Assembly: GCF_900637865.1 (NCBI RefSeq)
Contig: NZ_LR134433.1
Span: forward strand, 1-64,000
Source: Legionella adelaidensis
Lineage (GTDB): Bacteria > Pseudomonadota > Gammaproteobacteria > Legionellales > Legionellaceae
Direction: 5' to 3'
DNA length: 64,000 bases
Part shown: positions 43,378 to 52,217 of the stretch, one piece after another
Layout: each line of letters begins with the position of its first letter
How positions within the stretch are numbered: position 1 is the first letter of the stretch
Notes under the pieces: generated by a model
What the model was told of the DNA's origin: nothing
The model's database searches: none
Seen by the model: only the letters and a program-made list of their open reading frames with translations
Made by a program: the position numbers and the translations under genes

Positions 43378-44682
43378 ATGAAAGTTAATAAATTACTTTT
43401 TCTTGGTCTATTAATATTGGCGAATAACGCCTTATTTGCCAAAACGTTTCCGATTAAAAAATGGCAAACTCACAATGGCGCACAAGTGGTATTTTATCCG
43501 GCCAATGAAGTTCCCATGCTGGATGTCAGTGTGGCATTTGCGGCAGGTTCTGCTTATGACGATGATTCTTTTGGTCTGAGTGCCTTGACTGCCCGTTTGA
43601 TCAATGATGGCAGTAATGGAATGGATGCCAGTACAATTGCTCAAAAATTGGCGGATACGGGTGCCCAGTATCAAGTAACAAATAATCGTGACATGGCAGT
43701 CTTTAATTTAAAAACATTATCTGAAAAGACCGCGCTGAACAAAGCAGTAGAAATTTTCTCAATTATGATTAGTAAGCCTGATTTCCCCACTGAATCTTTC
43801 AATAGGGAGAAAAATCAACAATTGATTAGAATTAGCCAAAGAGACGAGGCGCCCGATCAGATGGCTGAGCAAGTTTTTTATAAAGCTTTATACCAAAAAC
43901 ATCCATATGCCCACTCTATCAATGGAGAGAAAGAAACTGTTAGTAAGATTTCAAATGAAGAAGTGCGTGATTTTTATAAGCAATTTTATGTGAGCAAAAA
44001 TGCCATCATCGTTTTAGTCGGGGCAATTGACGAAGACCAGGCACATCAGATTGCTGAAAAAATAACTAAAGATTTACCCCCCGGAGCACATGCGTCTTCC
44101 ATTGGCCCTGCCGATCCTTTAGCCGAAGAAATGAATATAGAAATTCAGTTTCCTTCATCACAAACGGTAATTAGAATGGGACAAATTGGTATAAGTCATC
44201 AAAATAAAAATTATTTCCCGCTAGTCGTAGGAAATTATACCTTAGGCGGAGGAGTCCTCGTCTCTCGATTATCCGAAGAAGTTCGAGAGAAAAGAGGGTT
44301 AACTTATGGCGTATATAGCCAATTTTTGCCTATGCCGGGTTTAGGACCTTTTATTATTAGTCTTTCTACAAAAAATCAACAAGCACAAACTGCTATCGAA
44401 GTAACTCGAAAAACACTTACCTCTTTTCTAAAGTCGGGGCCTACTGATAAAGAACTGGAAGCTGCAAAAAAATATATAACCGGTAGTTTTCCTCTTTCTT
44501 TAGCCAGCAATCAAAGTATTGCTGAATTATTATTGCGAATAACTTTTTATAACCTTCCAGAAGATTATTTAGATACTTATATTGAAAATGTAAACAAAGT
44601 AACCACTGACCAAATTAAACATGCTTTCCAAGAATTAATAAATCCCGATAAGTTCTTACAAGTAACCGTGGGACAAATGTGA
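43378..44682 (+). CDS. M16 peptidase-like protein, non-catalytic partner
   Basis: A 434-residue protein with a signal peptide (LLFLGLLILANNALFA) and M16 fold: HNGAQVVFYPANEVPMLDVS, then LSALTARLINDGSNG where HxxEH would be expected, so zinc ligands and the catalytic Glu are absent. The C-terminal block EVREKRGLTYGVYSQF holds the conserved Arg-Tyr used for substrate binding. It likely forms a heterodimer with the upstream protein. It overlaps rsmD by 4 bp. Confidence 0.9.
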   Translation: MKVNKLLFLGLLILANNALFAKTFPIKKWQTHNGAQVVFYPANEVPMLDVSVAFAAGSAYDDDSFGLSALTARLINDGSNGMDASTIAQKLADTGAQYQVTNNRDMAVFNLKTLSEKTALNKAVEIFSIMISKPDFPTESFNREKNQQLIRISQRDEAPDQMAEQVFYKALYQKHPYAHSINGEKETVSKISNEEVRDFYKQFYVSKNAIIVLVGAIDEDQAHQIAEKITKDLPPGAHASSIGPADPLAEEMNIEIQFPSSQTVIRMGQIGISHQNKNYFPLVVGNYTLGGGVLVSRLSEEVREKRGLTYGVYSQFLPMPGLGPFIISLSTKNQQAQTAIEVTRKTLTSFLKSGPTDKELEAAKKYITGSFPLSLASNQSIAELLLRITFYNLPEDYLDTYIENVNKVTTDQIKHAFQELINPDKFLQVTVGQM

Positions 44683-45224
44683 ATACCGTAAGAATCATCG
44701 GTGGCATATATAAAGGGAAAAAATTGCATTTTCCTTCGATCGAAGGGCTTCGACCTACTCCAGATCGCGTAAAAGAAACTGTATTTAATTGGTTAATGCA
44801 TGACATTCGTGACTCTCACTGTCTGGATGTTTTTGCCGGAAGTGGGAACCTCGGCTTCGAAGCTTTTTCTCGTGGGGCAAGCAAAGTAATTTTCATTGAA
44901 CATAACCGTAAGGCCTATGAAAATATAAAAAATATCATTGACTCTTTTCATACAAAAAAATTAATCGCTCATCATGAAAATAGCATGCAGTACATAGAGT
45001 CATGTAAAGAGGAATTTGACATTGTTTTTCTTGATCCTCCATTTGCAAAAGATTACTTACCCTCGTGTATGCAATTATTCAGCACGCTCCCCATTTTAAA
45101 AATCGGGGGGCTTGTCTACATAGAATCACAACAAGAAATGACTCTCCCTGAAACATGGTGGAAAAAATTAAAGCTAAAAAAAGCAGGTCAAGTTGTTTAC
45201 GGGTTGTATCAAAAAATACAATAG
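44679..45224 (+). CDS. rsmD: 16S rRNA (guanine966-N2)-methyltransferase RsmD
   Basis: A 181-residue AdoMet-dependent methyltransferase starting at GTG. Blocks: RIIGGIYKGKKLHFPSIEGL, RPTPDRVKETVFNWL, CLDVFAGSGNLGFEAFSRGA (AdoMet loop) and DIVFLDPPFAKD (the NPPY-like catalytic DPPF). It modifies 16S rRNA in the 30S subunit. Overlap with the M16 gene implies co-transcription. Confidence 0.95.
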   Translation: MNTVRIIGGIYKGKKLHFPSIEGLRPTPDRVKETVFNWLMHDIRDSHCLDVFAGSGNLGFEAFSRGASKVIFIEHNRKAYENIKNIIDSFHTKKLIAHHENSMQYIESCKEEFDIVFLDPPFAKDYLPSCMQLFSTLPILKIGGLVYIESQQEMTLPETWWKKLKLKKAGQVVYGLYQKIQ

Positions 45225-45327
45225 TTTTTCATTTAGGTAGGGGATTCAGTAAAATTTATGTTTATGCTTGACAAGCAAACTTCCTCCTGTTTCAATCACT
45301 GCTAACCAATACGTTAAAGCAAAAAGA

Positions 45328-45813
45328 ATGAAGAAAAAGCTTGCTTACCTGCTCATTACAATATTACTCACAGGATGTGGAACAACCTCTACCGCACTTT
45401 ATAAAAAGCCGCCATATAATGCACCTAGCGATGATGCAACGATTAAATTAGCGGAAGCAGCTACTTCGATTAGTGACTCTATGCTAGAGATGGCAAAGGT
45501 AGAAAAAGTAGTACGCCCCCCTAATAAAGATAATATTTTAGCTATTCCAAACTCCTATAATTTACAGGCGCGTGCTTCTGTGGATTGGTCAGGCCCTATT
45601 GAAGAATTGACAGCCCGTGTGGCAAATGCAGCCCATTATCGATTACGCGTCTTAGGTAAAGAGCCAGCTGTTCCTGTTTTAATTAGCGTTAATGTTAAAG
45701 ACCATAGTCTTGCCGAAATTTTACGAGATATTGATTATCAAGCGGGTAAAAAAGCGTCTATACACGTTTACCCAAACAGCCAGGTTGTTGAATTACGCTA
45801 TGCTAAAATTTAG
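45328..45813 (+). CDS. dotD: Dot/Icm type IVB secretion lipoprotein DotD
   Basis: A 161-residue outer-membrane lipoprotein of the Dot/Icm core complex. The start is ATG 45328 (MKKKLAYLLITILLTGCGTT), with the lipobox LLTGC; upstream in-frame codons lack a signal. The C-terminal half (LKAR-type segment ASVDWSGPIEELTARVANAA, then LISVNVKDHSLAEILRDIDY) is the secretin N0-like fold known for DotD. dotC begins inside its last codons. Confidence 0.95.
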   Translation: MKKKLAYLLITILLTGCGTTSTALYKKPPYNAPSDDATIKLAEAATSISDSMLEMAKVEKVVRPPNKDNILAIPNSYNLQARASVDWSGPIEELTARVANAAHYRLRVLGKEPAVPVLISVNVKDHSLAEILRDIDYQAGKKASIHVYPNSQVVELRYAKI

Positions 45814-46720
45814 TTCTACCATACTTACAGTCTTATTATTAACTGCTTGTGCATCCAATCGTCCACAATATGGTGGCGACACTGATTCTTTAGCTGGATT
45901 ATTGACGATGGGAGCTACCGGTGTAGTTTCAGCTACTACCGACGCCAAAGGTGCTGCTACCGGCAGAGTCCGTGAAATGGCAGTACGTGAAACCGCTCTA
46001 AGCTTGGGGGCTCAGTCAGGTTTAGCCTGGCGTTCGAAGATAATAGATGATCAGTTAGTTAAAGAAGCCCGAACATTAGATGCAGTATTTGATTTTAATT
46101 CTTTGGTCCTTCCCCATAATATTTTACCCCCTGTCTTATTGGAAGGCAGAAATACGCTCAACCTAGCCGATACACAAACTATTCGTATATCTGATCGGAC
46201 TTATAAAGTAGCAAAACAAGCCCGCTTTGTAACTACTCCGCCCAATTGGCGTCAATATCTATGGATGGATTACCAAAAGCCTGAACCACCTGATCCCAGT
46301 GTGCTTCCAAAAAACTCCACTGAAAAAATCATTTGGAGCCAGTGCATAGAAAAAGGTTGGAAAGATGGAGTTAATCAAGCCAATGTCATCTTGGAAGAAA
46401 GTATTGCGCGAATTAAAGAAGATTTTAGAGGCATGATTCTTTACCGCAAGCTACTCGCTTTGAATATGGTATCTCCTCCATTCGTTTCTCATACCGACTT
46501 GGGTGTCACTGGAGACGCTGGCGAAATCCATATTGATGATCGTGTCTTGCGTATAACTGCTTTACCTGCTCTTAATACCAACAGTAAAGAGTGGCGAGCT
46601 GCGGTGGCTAAAGATGAAGAAGCCTTGGAGCAATTCAGACAAATGGAAAAATTAGTAAAATCAGCTAATATTACCATTACAAGTAAAGCGTGGCAGCCAA
46701 CGATTGCACCGATAAATTAA
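45800..46720 (+). CDS. dotC: Dot/Icm secretion lipoprotein DotC
   Basis: A 306-residue outer-membrane lipoprotein. The start is ATG 45800, overlapping dotD by 14 bp; the signal ends with lipobox LLTACAS. The mature protein has conserved blocks GAQSGLAWRSKIIDDQLVKE and TPPNWRQYLWMDY. DotC and DotD place DotH in the outer membrane. The length is close to the L. pneumophila protein (about 303). Confidence 0.95.
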   Translation: MLKFSSTILTVLLLTACASNRPQYGGDTDSLAGLLTMGATGVVSATTDAKGAATGRVREMAVRETALSLGAQSGLAWRSKIIDDQLVKEARTLDAVFDFNSLVLPHNILPPVLLEGRNTLNLADTQTIRISDRTYKVAKQARFVTTPPNWRQYLWMDYQKPEPPDPSVLPKNSTEKIIWSQCIEKGWKDGVNQANVILEESIARIKEDFRGMILYRKLLALNMVSPPFVSHTDLGVTGDAGEIHIDDRVLRITALPALNTNSKEWRAAVAKDEEALEQFRQMEKLVKSANITITSKAWQPTIAPIN

Positions 46721-46825
46721 GCTTATTGGCAAAAACCAGCTTTGTTTTTCTCCCCCTATCTGGATTAATAGCAGTCTCTTATTGTATTCCCTTAAGGACT
46801 CGCTTAGTTAAGAGGTAATACTTTA

Positions 46826-47965
46826 GTGGAAAATATTGAAAAACACTTAAACTTCATGCCAGACGAGCCAACTCGTTTTACGCCTGTCTTCATGGATAGA
46901 ATGTTGGAACACTGTGAGCGTTTAAATGCTTCTGATATAACTATTCAGACAGGAGAACCTATTTATGCCGAAGTTTATGGCGTACTAGTGAAAATAACCA
47001 ACCGCAGTTTATCCAACACAGAACTGGGGGATTTGATTAACGCCATATATGGACCAAACGCTACGACCCAGTTATTAGCAGGCAAAGATATCGATACCCA
47101 CTATGAATTTCGCCCCAATCGTGGAGTCCGATTCAGATATCGTGTGAATGGGACTGCCTGTTTAGTCGAAGGGCACGATGGCATTCAAATAACTTTAAGA
47201 ACGATTCCTACAACCCCGCCTAAATTGGAGACGATGGGGTTACCTCCTAATATTTTAGAAGCAATAGCTCCGCAAGAGGGAATCGTTTTTATCACTGGCG
47301 CGACAGGCTCGGGTAAATCCACTTTACTGGCTTCTATTATCCGTGATCTTATTGAAAAAGAAGATTCGAATAGAAAAGTACTAACCTACGAATCTCCTAT
47401 TGAGTTTGTATTTGATGAAATTGACACAATTTCTTCAGTGGTAAGCCAGTCAGAAATTCCCAGGCATCTTCCCTCTTTTGCAGATGGTGTGCGCAATGCT
47501 TTGCGACGTAAACCACGCTTAATCATGGTAGGAGAGTGCCGCGACGCAGAAACCATTAGTGCGGCTCTTGAAGCAGCTCTTACCGGACACCCGGTTTATA
47601 CGACATTGCATACTTCAGGGGTTGCCGAAACGATGCGTCGTTTAGTTACTTCATTCTCTGGTGAAGAACGCTTAGGTAGAACAATTGATATCTTAGAAAC
47701 AATCAGGCTTTGTGTTTGGCAGAAACTGGTTCCCACAGTAGATGGTAAACGGGTGGCTTTGCGGGAATTTTTAGTTTTCGATGAAGAAACCCGCGATTTA
47801 CTTCTTGAAAGTGACCCCAACGAAATCACTACGACAACCCGTAAATTAGTAAGACAGAGGGGGCAGTTGATGACTGCAGATGCGCGCGTAAAATTCGAAC
47901 AAGGAATTATTAGCGAGCGCGTCTATAAATTAATAATTGCTGGAGCAAAAGAACAACACGTGTAA
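46826..47965 (+). CDS. dotB: Dot/Icm secretion ATPase DotB
   Basis: A 379-residue PilT/VirB11-like cytoplasmic hexameric ATPase. It starts at GTG 46826 behind AAGAGGTAATACTTTA. Walker A is TGATGSGKSTLLAS, the Asp box includes VLTYESPIEFVFDEID, Walker B is RLIMVGECRDAET, and the His box is GHPVYTTLHTSGVAE. It powers assembly and effector export. A 105-bp gap separates it from dotC; the same operon is still likely. Confidence 0.96.
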   Translation: MENIEKHLNFMPDEPTRFTPVFMDRMLEHCERLNASDITIQTGEPIYAEVYGVLVKITNRSLSNTELGDLINAIYGPNATTQLLAGKDIDTHYEFRPNRGVRFRYRVNGTACLVEGHDGIQITLRTIPTTPPKLETMGLPPNILEAIAPQEGIVFITGATGSGKSTLLASIIRDLIEKEDSNRKVLTYESPIEFVFDEIDTISSVVSQSEIPRHLPSFADGVRNALRRKPRLIMVGECRDAETISAALEAALTGHPVYTTLHTSGVAETMRRLVTSFSGEERLGRTIDILETIRLCVWQKLVPTVDGKRVALREFLVFDEETRDLLLESDPNEITTTTRKLVRQRGQLMTADARVKFEQGIISERVYKLIIAGAKEQHV

Positions 47966-47982
47966 GTCATCTCACTTGCCGC

Positions 47983-48159
47983 CACTTTTTCTTTGCTGCA
48001 GGAGAACTTCCTGTCATTTACCATTCATCTAGTGAAGAAAATAAAGTAGCTTTCGGTTCGCAGGCATTTGTTACGTATAGCAAAATAAAAGGGGATGATG
48101 GCTGGCCAACAGACCAACATTTATCACTCCCCTTCTGCACTTATTTTTCCACCTTGTGA
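47983..48159 (+). pseudogene. Possible decayed coding remnant between dotB and dotA
   Basis: A stop-free frame of 58 codons (HFFFAAGELPVIYHSSSEEN ..., ending FCTYFSTL) with protein-like composition but no start codon fills the whole dotB-dotA gap and enters the dotA 3' end on the other strand. In L. pneumophila, as I recall, several genes lie between dotB and dotA; this could be a scar of one. It may also be chance. Confidence 0.2.
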
Positions 48160-51100
48160 GGAAGAGTCCGACAATGCTTTTTTAGCTTTTCCTATATATC
48201 CAGCCATTTGTTTATCCATTGCCGCTTGACCTTCTTGCGTAGCTTTAGCACCCTGCTCTACTTTGCCACCAGTTTCACCAGCCCATCTTTCAACTTCTTG
48301 GCCAACGCTCTCTGGAGCCCCTCCAATCCATCGTAAAATTCGGTCAGGTAATATTACTATCAGTGTAAAGGCTTTTTGGACAATAGTTAAATAGAGGGAG
48401 GTATATATTAATATTGAGAAGAAGAAAGCAAAAACCCCTGCCCATCCTGTATAACCACCTTGAACCTGTCCTACCTGAGGAATATCCACGGTTGGAAGGT
48501 TAGTATTTGAGGGAGCACTCGTAGTCCCCTGAGAGCCAATTGAACCAGTCTCAGCATCACTAGCGCTTGATGGCCCTAATGTTCCATACTGACTGTCACC
48601 TTGAACAAAACCGATAGCATTATCAAATCCGGCGTTAAGTATCCACACCCCGACGTAAGATAAAGCGATAGCTGCAATATATCCTATAATCATCATCGCC
48701 GGACGTAAAAAGACATTCATTAAAATCATAATGGCTTGTTCACCTTTACCAAAGGCATCATGACCTTCAGGGTGCGTCACACCTAGTGCGACTATAGGGG
48801 CTGCTACCATTGCTTCAATGACCGCCATAATCCAGGCAATAGCACCAAAGGTAAAGATAATATAAGGAAATACAGGTACGTAATAAGCGGTACTAAAACC
48901 TATGGCGACCATTACTCCCATCCAGGCCAGAATAACAGGCATAGCCAATGCTATCAGTGCAAAAATAAATATGCCGAATAAAGGTATTAATACACTAACA
49001 ATAGACATTTCAATTAACATTAACCACATATTGGCAGCAAAATTAATATAATAAGTTCCCATTTGAGCTAGCGCGACGATGGGGTTAACTTGAGGATTGG
49101 AAACAATCGCCAACCCGGTTTGGAAAATAAACGCCATACCTTGGATTGGAACCATTAAAAATGCATTAATAACCGATTGAATAAAAGATCCAAATAAGCT
49201 TAAGAAGAAATTATACAAAGGCCGTAATATGTCGTTATAAAGGATATCACCTATAATTTGCCCCATGCAGAAACTAAACATAAATGTTTTTACATAACCG
49301 CACTCAAATGGCACTTCCGGCAACTGGTAAGTGGTAGTGTCTGGCGAAATATTAACCAAATTAGCAAACTGTAATGGTTTTTGTCCTGGTTGATCGGGAA
49401 GCTTTAGTGCATTGGAGTTGCTCGTAAAGCCATATACCGTTGAAGCATTTGCTCCCGAATAAACCGGAGGAGCAGGCGGCGGATTACCAGGCTTTAAACT
49501 GGGTGTAGGTATGTTTGAGGGGACAGGACTTGATGGTGGTGGAGTTCCTACCCAGGAAGGTGGCGGAGTATTACCATTAACAAGTGTAGTTATAGATTGT
49601 AATTGGAATAAATCATTTTGAAACCAATCGCATACAATCGAATAATTCCCTGAACAAGAAACTAACTGTTGCCCTTTATAGGTGCTTCCTTCAATCCCAG
49701 TATTAGTGTCAGTTAAGTTACTATTTCCCAAGCCCTGTTGATTTAAGCTAACTAAATTAAAAAAGTAACTGCCGGCCATCATCCAACCCGATGAGCTAGC
49801 TTGATTAATAAATGCTCTCGTATTTTGTGCCAAAGTAGCATTATTTGCTTCTTTCATTAAGTTCAAGGTAGGCATCATAATGCCATTGTAGTCAGAAATG
49901 GCCCCTCTAAATTCGGTGCCATTAAATAGTGCCGATCCCCCATTTTCCCCGCTCCATCCATAGCAATGGGGATCATTCGCATCTGTACAAATCGTTCCAT
50001 TTAAATCGATCGGAATCCCAAATTGTTGATTTGCTACCATAGAAGTTGGATTAGTCGCTTTCATACTGGGATTTAAAGCGGGATTATTGTTCACCATAAC
50101 TTGTGCTATTTGCGACAAATCCATATACATCTGTTGCAACGCAATGGCTCTAGACATTTCGGCGGTTTGAAAATCACCGTCATTCAATTGAATATTGGCT
50201 CCACCAGTCCTTGCGGCCTGCGACTGTGATTTAACATTAGCACTAGCCAACTGGGAAGCCAGTGAATTCCAGGTAATTGTTCCACAAATCCCATTTAAAG
50301 ATTCATAGGGGCTTGATGTATCAAATTGCGGCATGGAAACAGTCCAGGATGTAGCTGTGGGCCTATTGTTTTGCACTGATACTGCATTAACCGTACTTAA
50401 GAAATCAGGAACCTGATTTTCACAGAGAATTTTCATGTTATCTGAAGGAGAGACACAGGGCCCCGATCCTTTTTGCTGATTCTTTTGAGAAATATATGAA
50501 CTACGTTGATTCTCAAGCGCCGTTTGTAATCCTATCATACAAACTTGCCCCGCCAGGATAGCTTGCGCCCCCATTGCAACGCCTGGAGTGTGGGTAATTG
50601 TAGTTATAGCATTGAGCTCTGTAATAGGCCCAAATATGGTCGCTGTAGTAACCGGTTGATACGTGGTACTGGTCTGGGTAGCAGACCCTGCGCCAAAAGA
50701 GGGAGAGGAGCCCATTTGGGGTTGCACAATTACCCCACCACGATTTAAATAACCTAAAGCCGCATCCCAAACTTTATCGGCAGCCCCTACGCCTTGTACA
50801 ACAATCCACATAACGAAAACCTGCATGAGGCAGTATCCCGATGCCTTGGGAATTAATAATGCAAGACCCACTGTAGAGCGGATGGGAATCCATAATGAAG
50901 ACCACTTTTGGCCAAGCATCTGACCTTCGTGGGCTGTATTTAGCGTAGAAACTAGCAGGGTATACATAATAATGATGCCACCTAAAGCTAGTACCGCCGA
51001 ATTGAAGACAGAAAAAATAGCACCCATAATCTGGCTACCAGTACCGTGAAGCACTCCATCCACAACCCCGAAGATATTGCTTAGAAAAATAACAGAATAG

Positions 51101-51198
51101 TCGCCTGGTGGTGGAGCAAAACTCATTGAACTTTGTTCAGCGAATGCCAATATTGGAAATAAAGATAATATAAATCCAAGCGAAAATTTATTTTTCAT
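48124..51198 (-). CDS. dotA: Dot/Icm polytopic membrane protein DotA
   Basis: A 1024-residue protein with a signal peptide (LGFILSLFPILAFAEQS), a helix pair near 55-130 (LALGGIIIMYTLLVS, STVGLALLIPKASGYCLMQV), a large periplasmic loop of about 500 residues with a Pro-rich stretch (PPSSPVPSNIPTPS), and further helices in the C-terminal third (ALIALAMPVILAWMGVMVA, AAPIVALGVTHPEGHDAFGK). This plan and the coupling to icmV identify DotA, needed for Dot/Icm translocation. It is slightly shorter than in L. pneumophila (about 1048), mostly in the loop. Confidence 0.96.
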   Translation of the reverse strand: MKNKFSLGFILSLFPILAFAEQSSMSFAPPPGDYSVIFLSNIFGVVDGVLHGTGSQIMGAIFSVFNSAVLALGGIIIMYTLLVSTLNTAHEGQMLGQKWSSLWIPIRSTVGLALLIPKASGYCLMQVFVMWIVVQGVGAADKVWDAALGYLNRGGVIVQPQMGSSPSFGAGSATQTSTTYQPVTTATIFGPITELNAITTITHTPGVAMGAQAILAGQVCMIGLQTALENQRSSYISQKNQQKGSGPCVSPSDNMKILCENQVPDFLSTVNAVSVQNNRPTATSWTVSMPQFDTSSPYESLNGICGTITWNSLASQLASANVKSQSQAARTGGANIQLNDGDFQTAEMSRAIALQQMYMDLSQIAQVMVNNNPALNPSMKATNPTSMVANQQFGIPIDLNGTICTDANDPHCYGWSGENGGSALFNGTEFRGAISDYNGIMMPTLNLMKEANNATLAQNTRAFINQASSSGWMMAGSYFFNLVSLNQQGLGNSNLTDTNTGIEGSTYKGQQLVSCSGNYSIVCDWFQNDLFQLQSITTLVNGNTPPPSWVGTPPPSSPVPSNIPTPSLKPGNPPPAPPVYSGANASTVYGFTSNSNALKLPDQPGQKPLQFANLVNISPDTTTYQLPEVPFECGYVKTFMFSFCMGQIIGDILYNDILRPLYNFFLSLFGSFIQSVINAFLMVPIQGMAFIFQTGLAIVSNPQVNPIVALAQMGTYYINFAANMWLMLIEMSIVSVLIPLFGIFIFALIALAMPVILAWMGVMVAIGFSTAYYVPVFPYIIFTFGAIAWIMAVIEAMVAAPIVALGVTHPEGHDAFGKGEQAIMILMNVFLRPAMMIIGYIAAIALSYVGVWILNAGFDNAIGFVQGDSQYGTLGPSSASDAETGSIGSQGTTSAPSNTNLPTVDIPQVGQVQGGYTGWAGVFAFFFSILIYTSLYLTIVQKAFTLIVILPDRILRWIGGAPESVGQEVERWAGETGGKVEQGAKATQEGQAAMDKQMAGYIGKAKKALSDSSSQGGKISAEGE

Positions 51199-51650
51199 CG
51201 CTTCTCACCTAGTAAGCCTTGTCTATACCATTCCTTGAGGGAACAACCCAATTTGCGTTTTTTAATCTGGAAATACCAAAAGTGATATCGAAAGGCTAAG
51301 ACTAAACCTATTAACATAACCACTAAACTTAAATAGAATGCCCTAAGGGAGCCAAGATAAAGATTGTAAAAAGCATAAAATAATAGAAGCACTGAAATAA
51401 TAACCATCATAAGAGATAAGCGGTAGAGTGCTTTTTGTCTGGAAAGTAAGTCTTCATCTGATAAGTCTAAACGGGCTTTAGCTTCTGCAAAACTTTCTAC
51501 TACATCGTTCTGTTGGGGGACAAAAAATTTCTTAATTCCATTTTTCAAATAGAGAGTAAATGCCTTGATTCTTTCCCAGTCGAACCACTGTTTTACATTA
51601 AATAGACTTTTAATAATGCCGACTGTGCGCGGCATAACCTTTTTTTTCAT
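51195..51650 (-). CDS. icmV: Dot/Icm protein IcmV
   Basis: A 151-residue protein with a charged cytoplasmic N-terminus and two adjacent membrane helices (LMMVIISVLLLFYAFYNLYL and FYLSLVVMLIGLVLAF), then a short basic tail. Length, topology and the 4-bp overlap with dotA match IcmV. Its function in the secretion machine is not well defined. Confidence 0.93.
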   Translation of the reverse strand: MKKKVMPRTVGIIKSLFNVKQWFDWERIKAFTLYLKNGIKKFFVPQQNDVVESFAEAKARLDLSDEDLLSRQKALYRLSLMMVIISVLLLFYAFYNLYLGSLRAFYLSLVVMLIGLVLAFRYHFWYFQIKKRKLGCSLKEWYRQGLLGEKR

Positions 51651-51743
51651 AATCTTACTTTAATCCGATAGACTTTTACTTATCATACTATATTATAATA
51701 GTTTATTATGTAGCAATGCATCCGTCTGTATTATCTTGAATAA

Positions 51744-51759
51744 GTAAAAAAAGAGTAAA
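51744..51759 (+). promoter_or_regulatory. Possible CpxR-type site before icmW
   Basis: GTAAA at 51744-51748 and GTAAA at 51755-51759, 6 bp apart, resemble a CpxR box (GTAAA-N5-GTAAA). In L. pneumophila CpxR regulates icmV and icmW, from memory. The site ends 2 bp before the icmW ATG and overlaps its ribosome binding region, so it may just be an A-rich leader. Confidence 0.25.
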
Positions 51760-51761
51760 AA

Positions 51762-52217
51762 ATGCCTGATTTGAGCCATGAAGCATCTGCAAAATATTGG
51801 TTTGAGTACATCGACCCTATGATTTATCGCGTTATTACTTTTATGGAAAGCGTTGAAGATTGGACACTGGATGGTAACCCCGAGCTTGAAGCAGCGATAA
51901 CACAGTTAGGTAAAGAATTAGATGACATTGAATCAGTTGATTTAAATGCATTGGGTGAAGAGGAACAATTTATCCGCCTGGTTGGCAACATAAAATCAGG
52001 AAGAGGACTACGTTTACTTCAAGCATTGGACACTGTACATCCAGGCAGTGCTTCTCGGGTTCTCGTCCACGCCGAAGAGACGAGCACCTCAAGTGCTGAT
52101 CCAGCCGGATTTTTCTTAAAGCGCAATATTGTTTTTGAGCGTTTACGTCTATTATCCCGTGTATTCTCTGAAAATCGTTTAAAACTAGTGGCCCGAGCAT
52201 TGGAGGGAGAAGAATAA
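51762..52217 (+). CDS. icmW: Dot/Icm adaptor protein IcmW
   Basis: A 151-residue acidic cytoplasmic protein (DLSHEASAKYWFEYIDPMIY at the start). It matches IcmW, which pairs with IcmS as a chaperone-adaptor that brings many effectors to the DotL coupling complex. Length equals the L. pneumophila protein. It is divergent from icmV with 111 bp between, and icmX starts on its last base. Confidence 0.96.
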   Translation: MPDLSHEASAKYWFEYIDPMIYRVITFMESVEDWTLDGNPELEAAITQLGKELDDIESVDLNALGEEEQFIRLVGNIKSGRGLRLLQALDTVHPGSASRVLVHAEETSTSSADPAGFFLKRNIVFERLRLLSRVFSENRLKLVARALEGEE

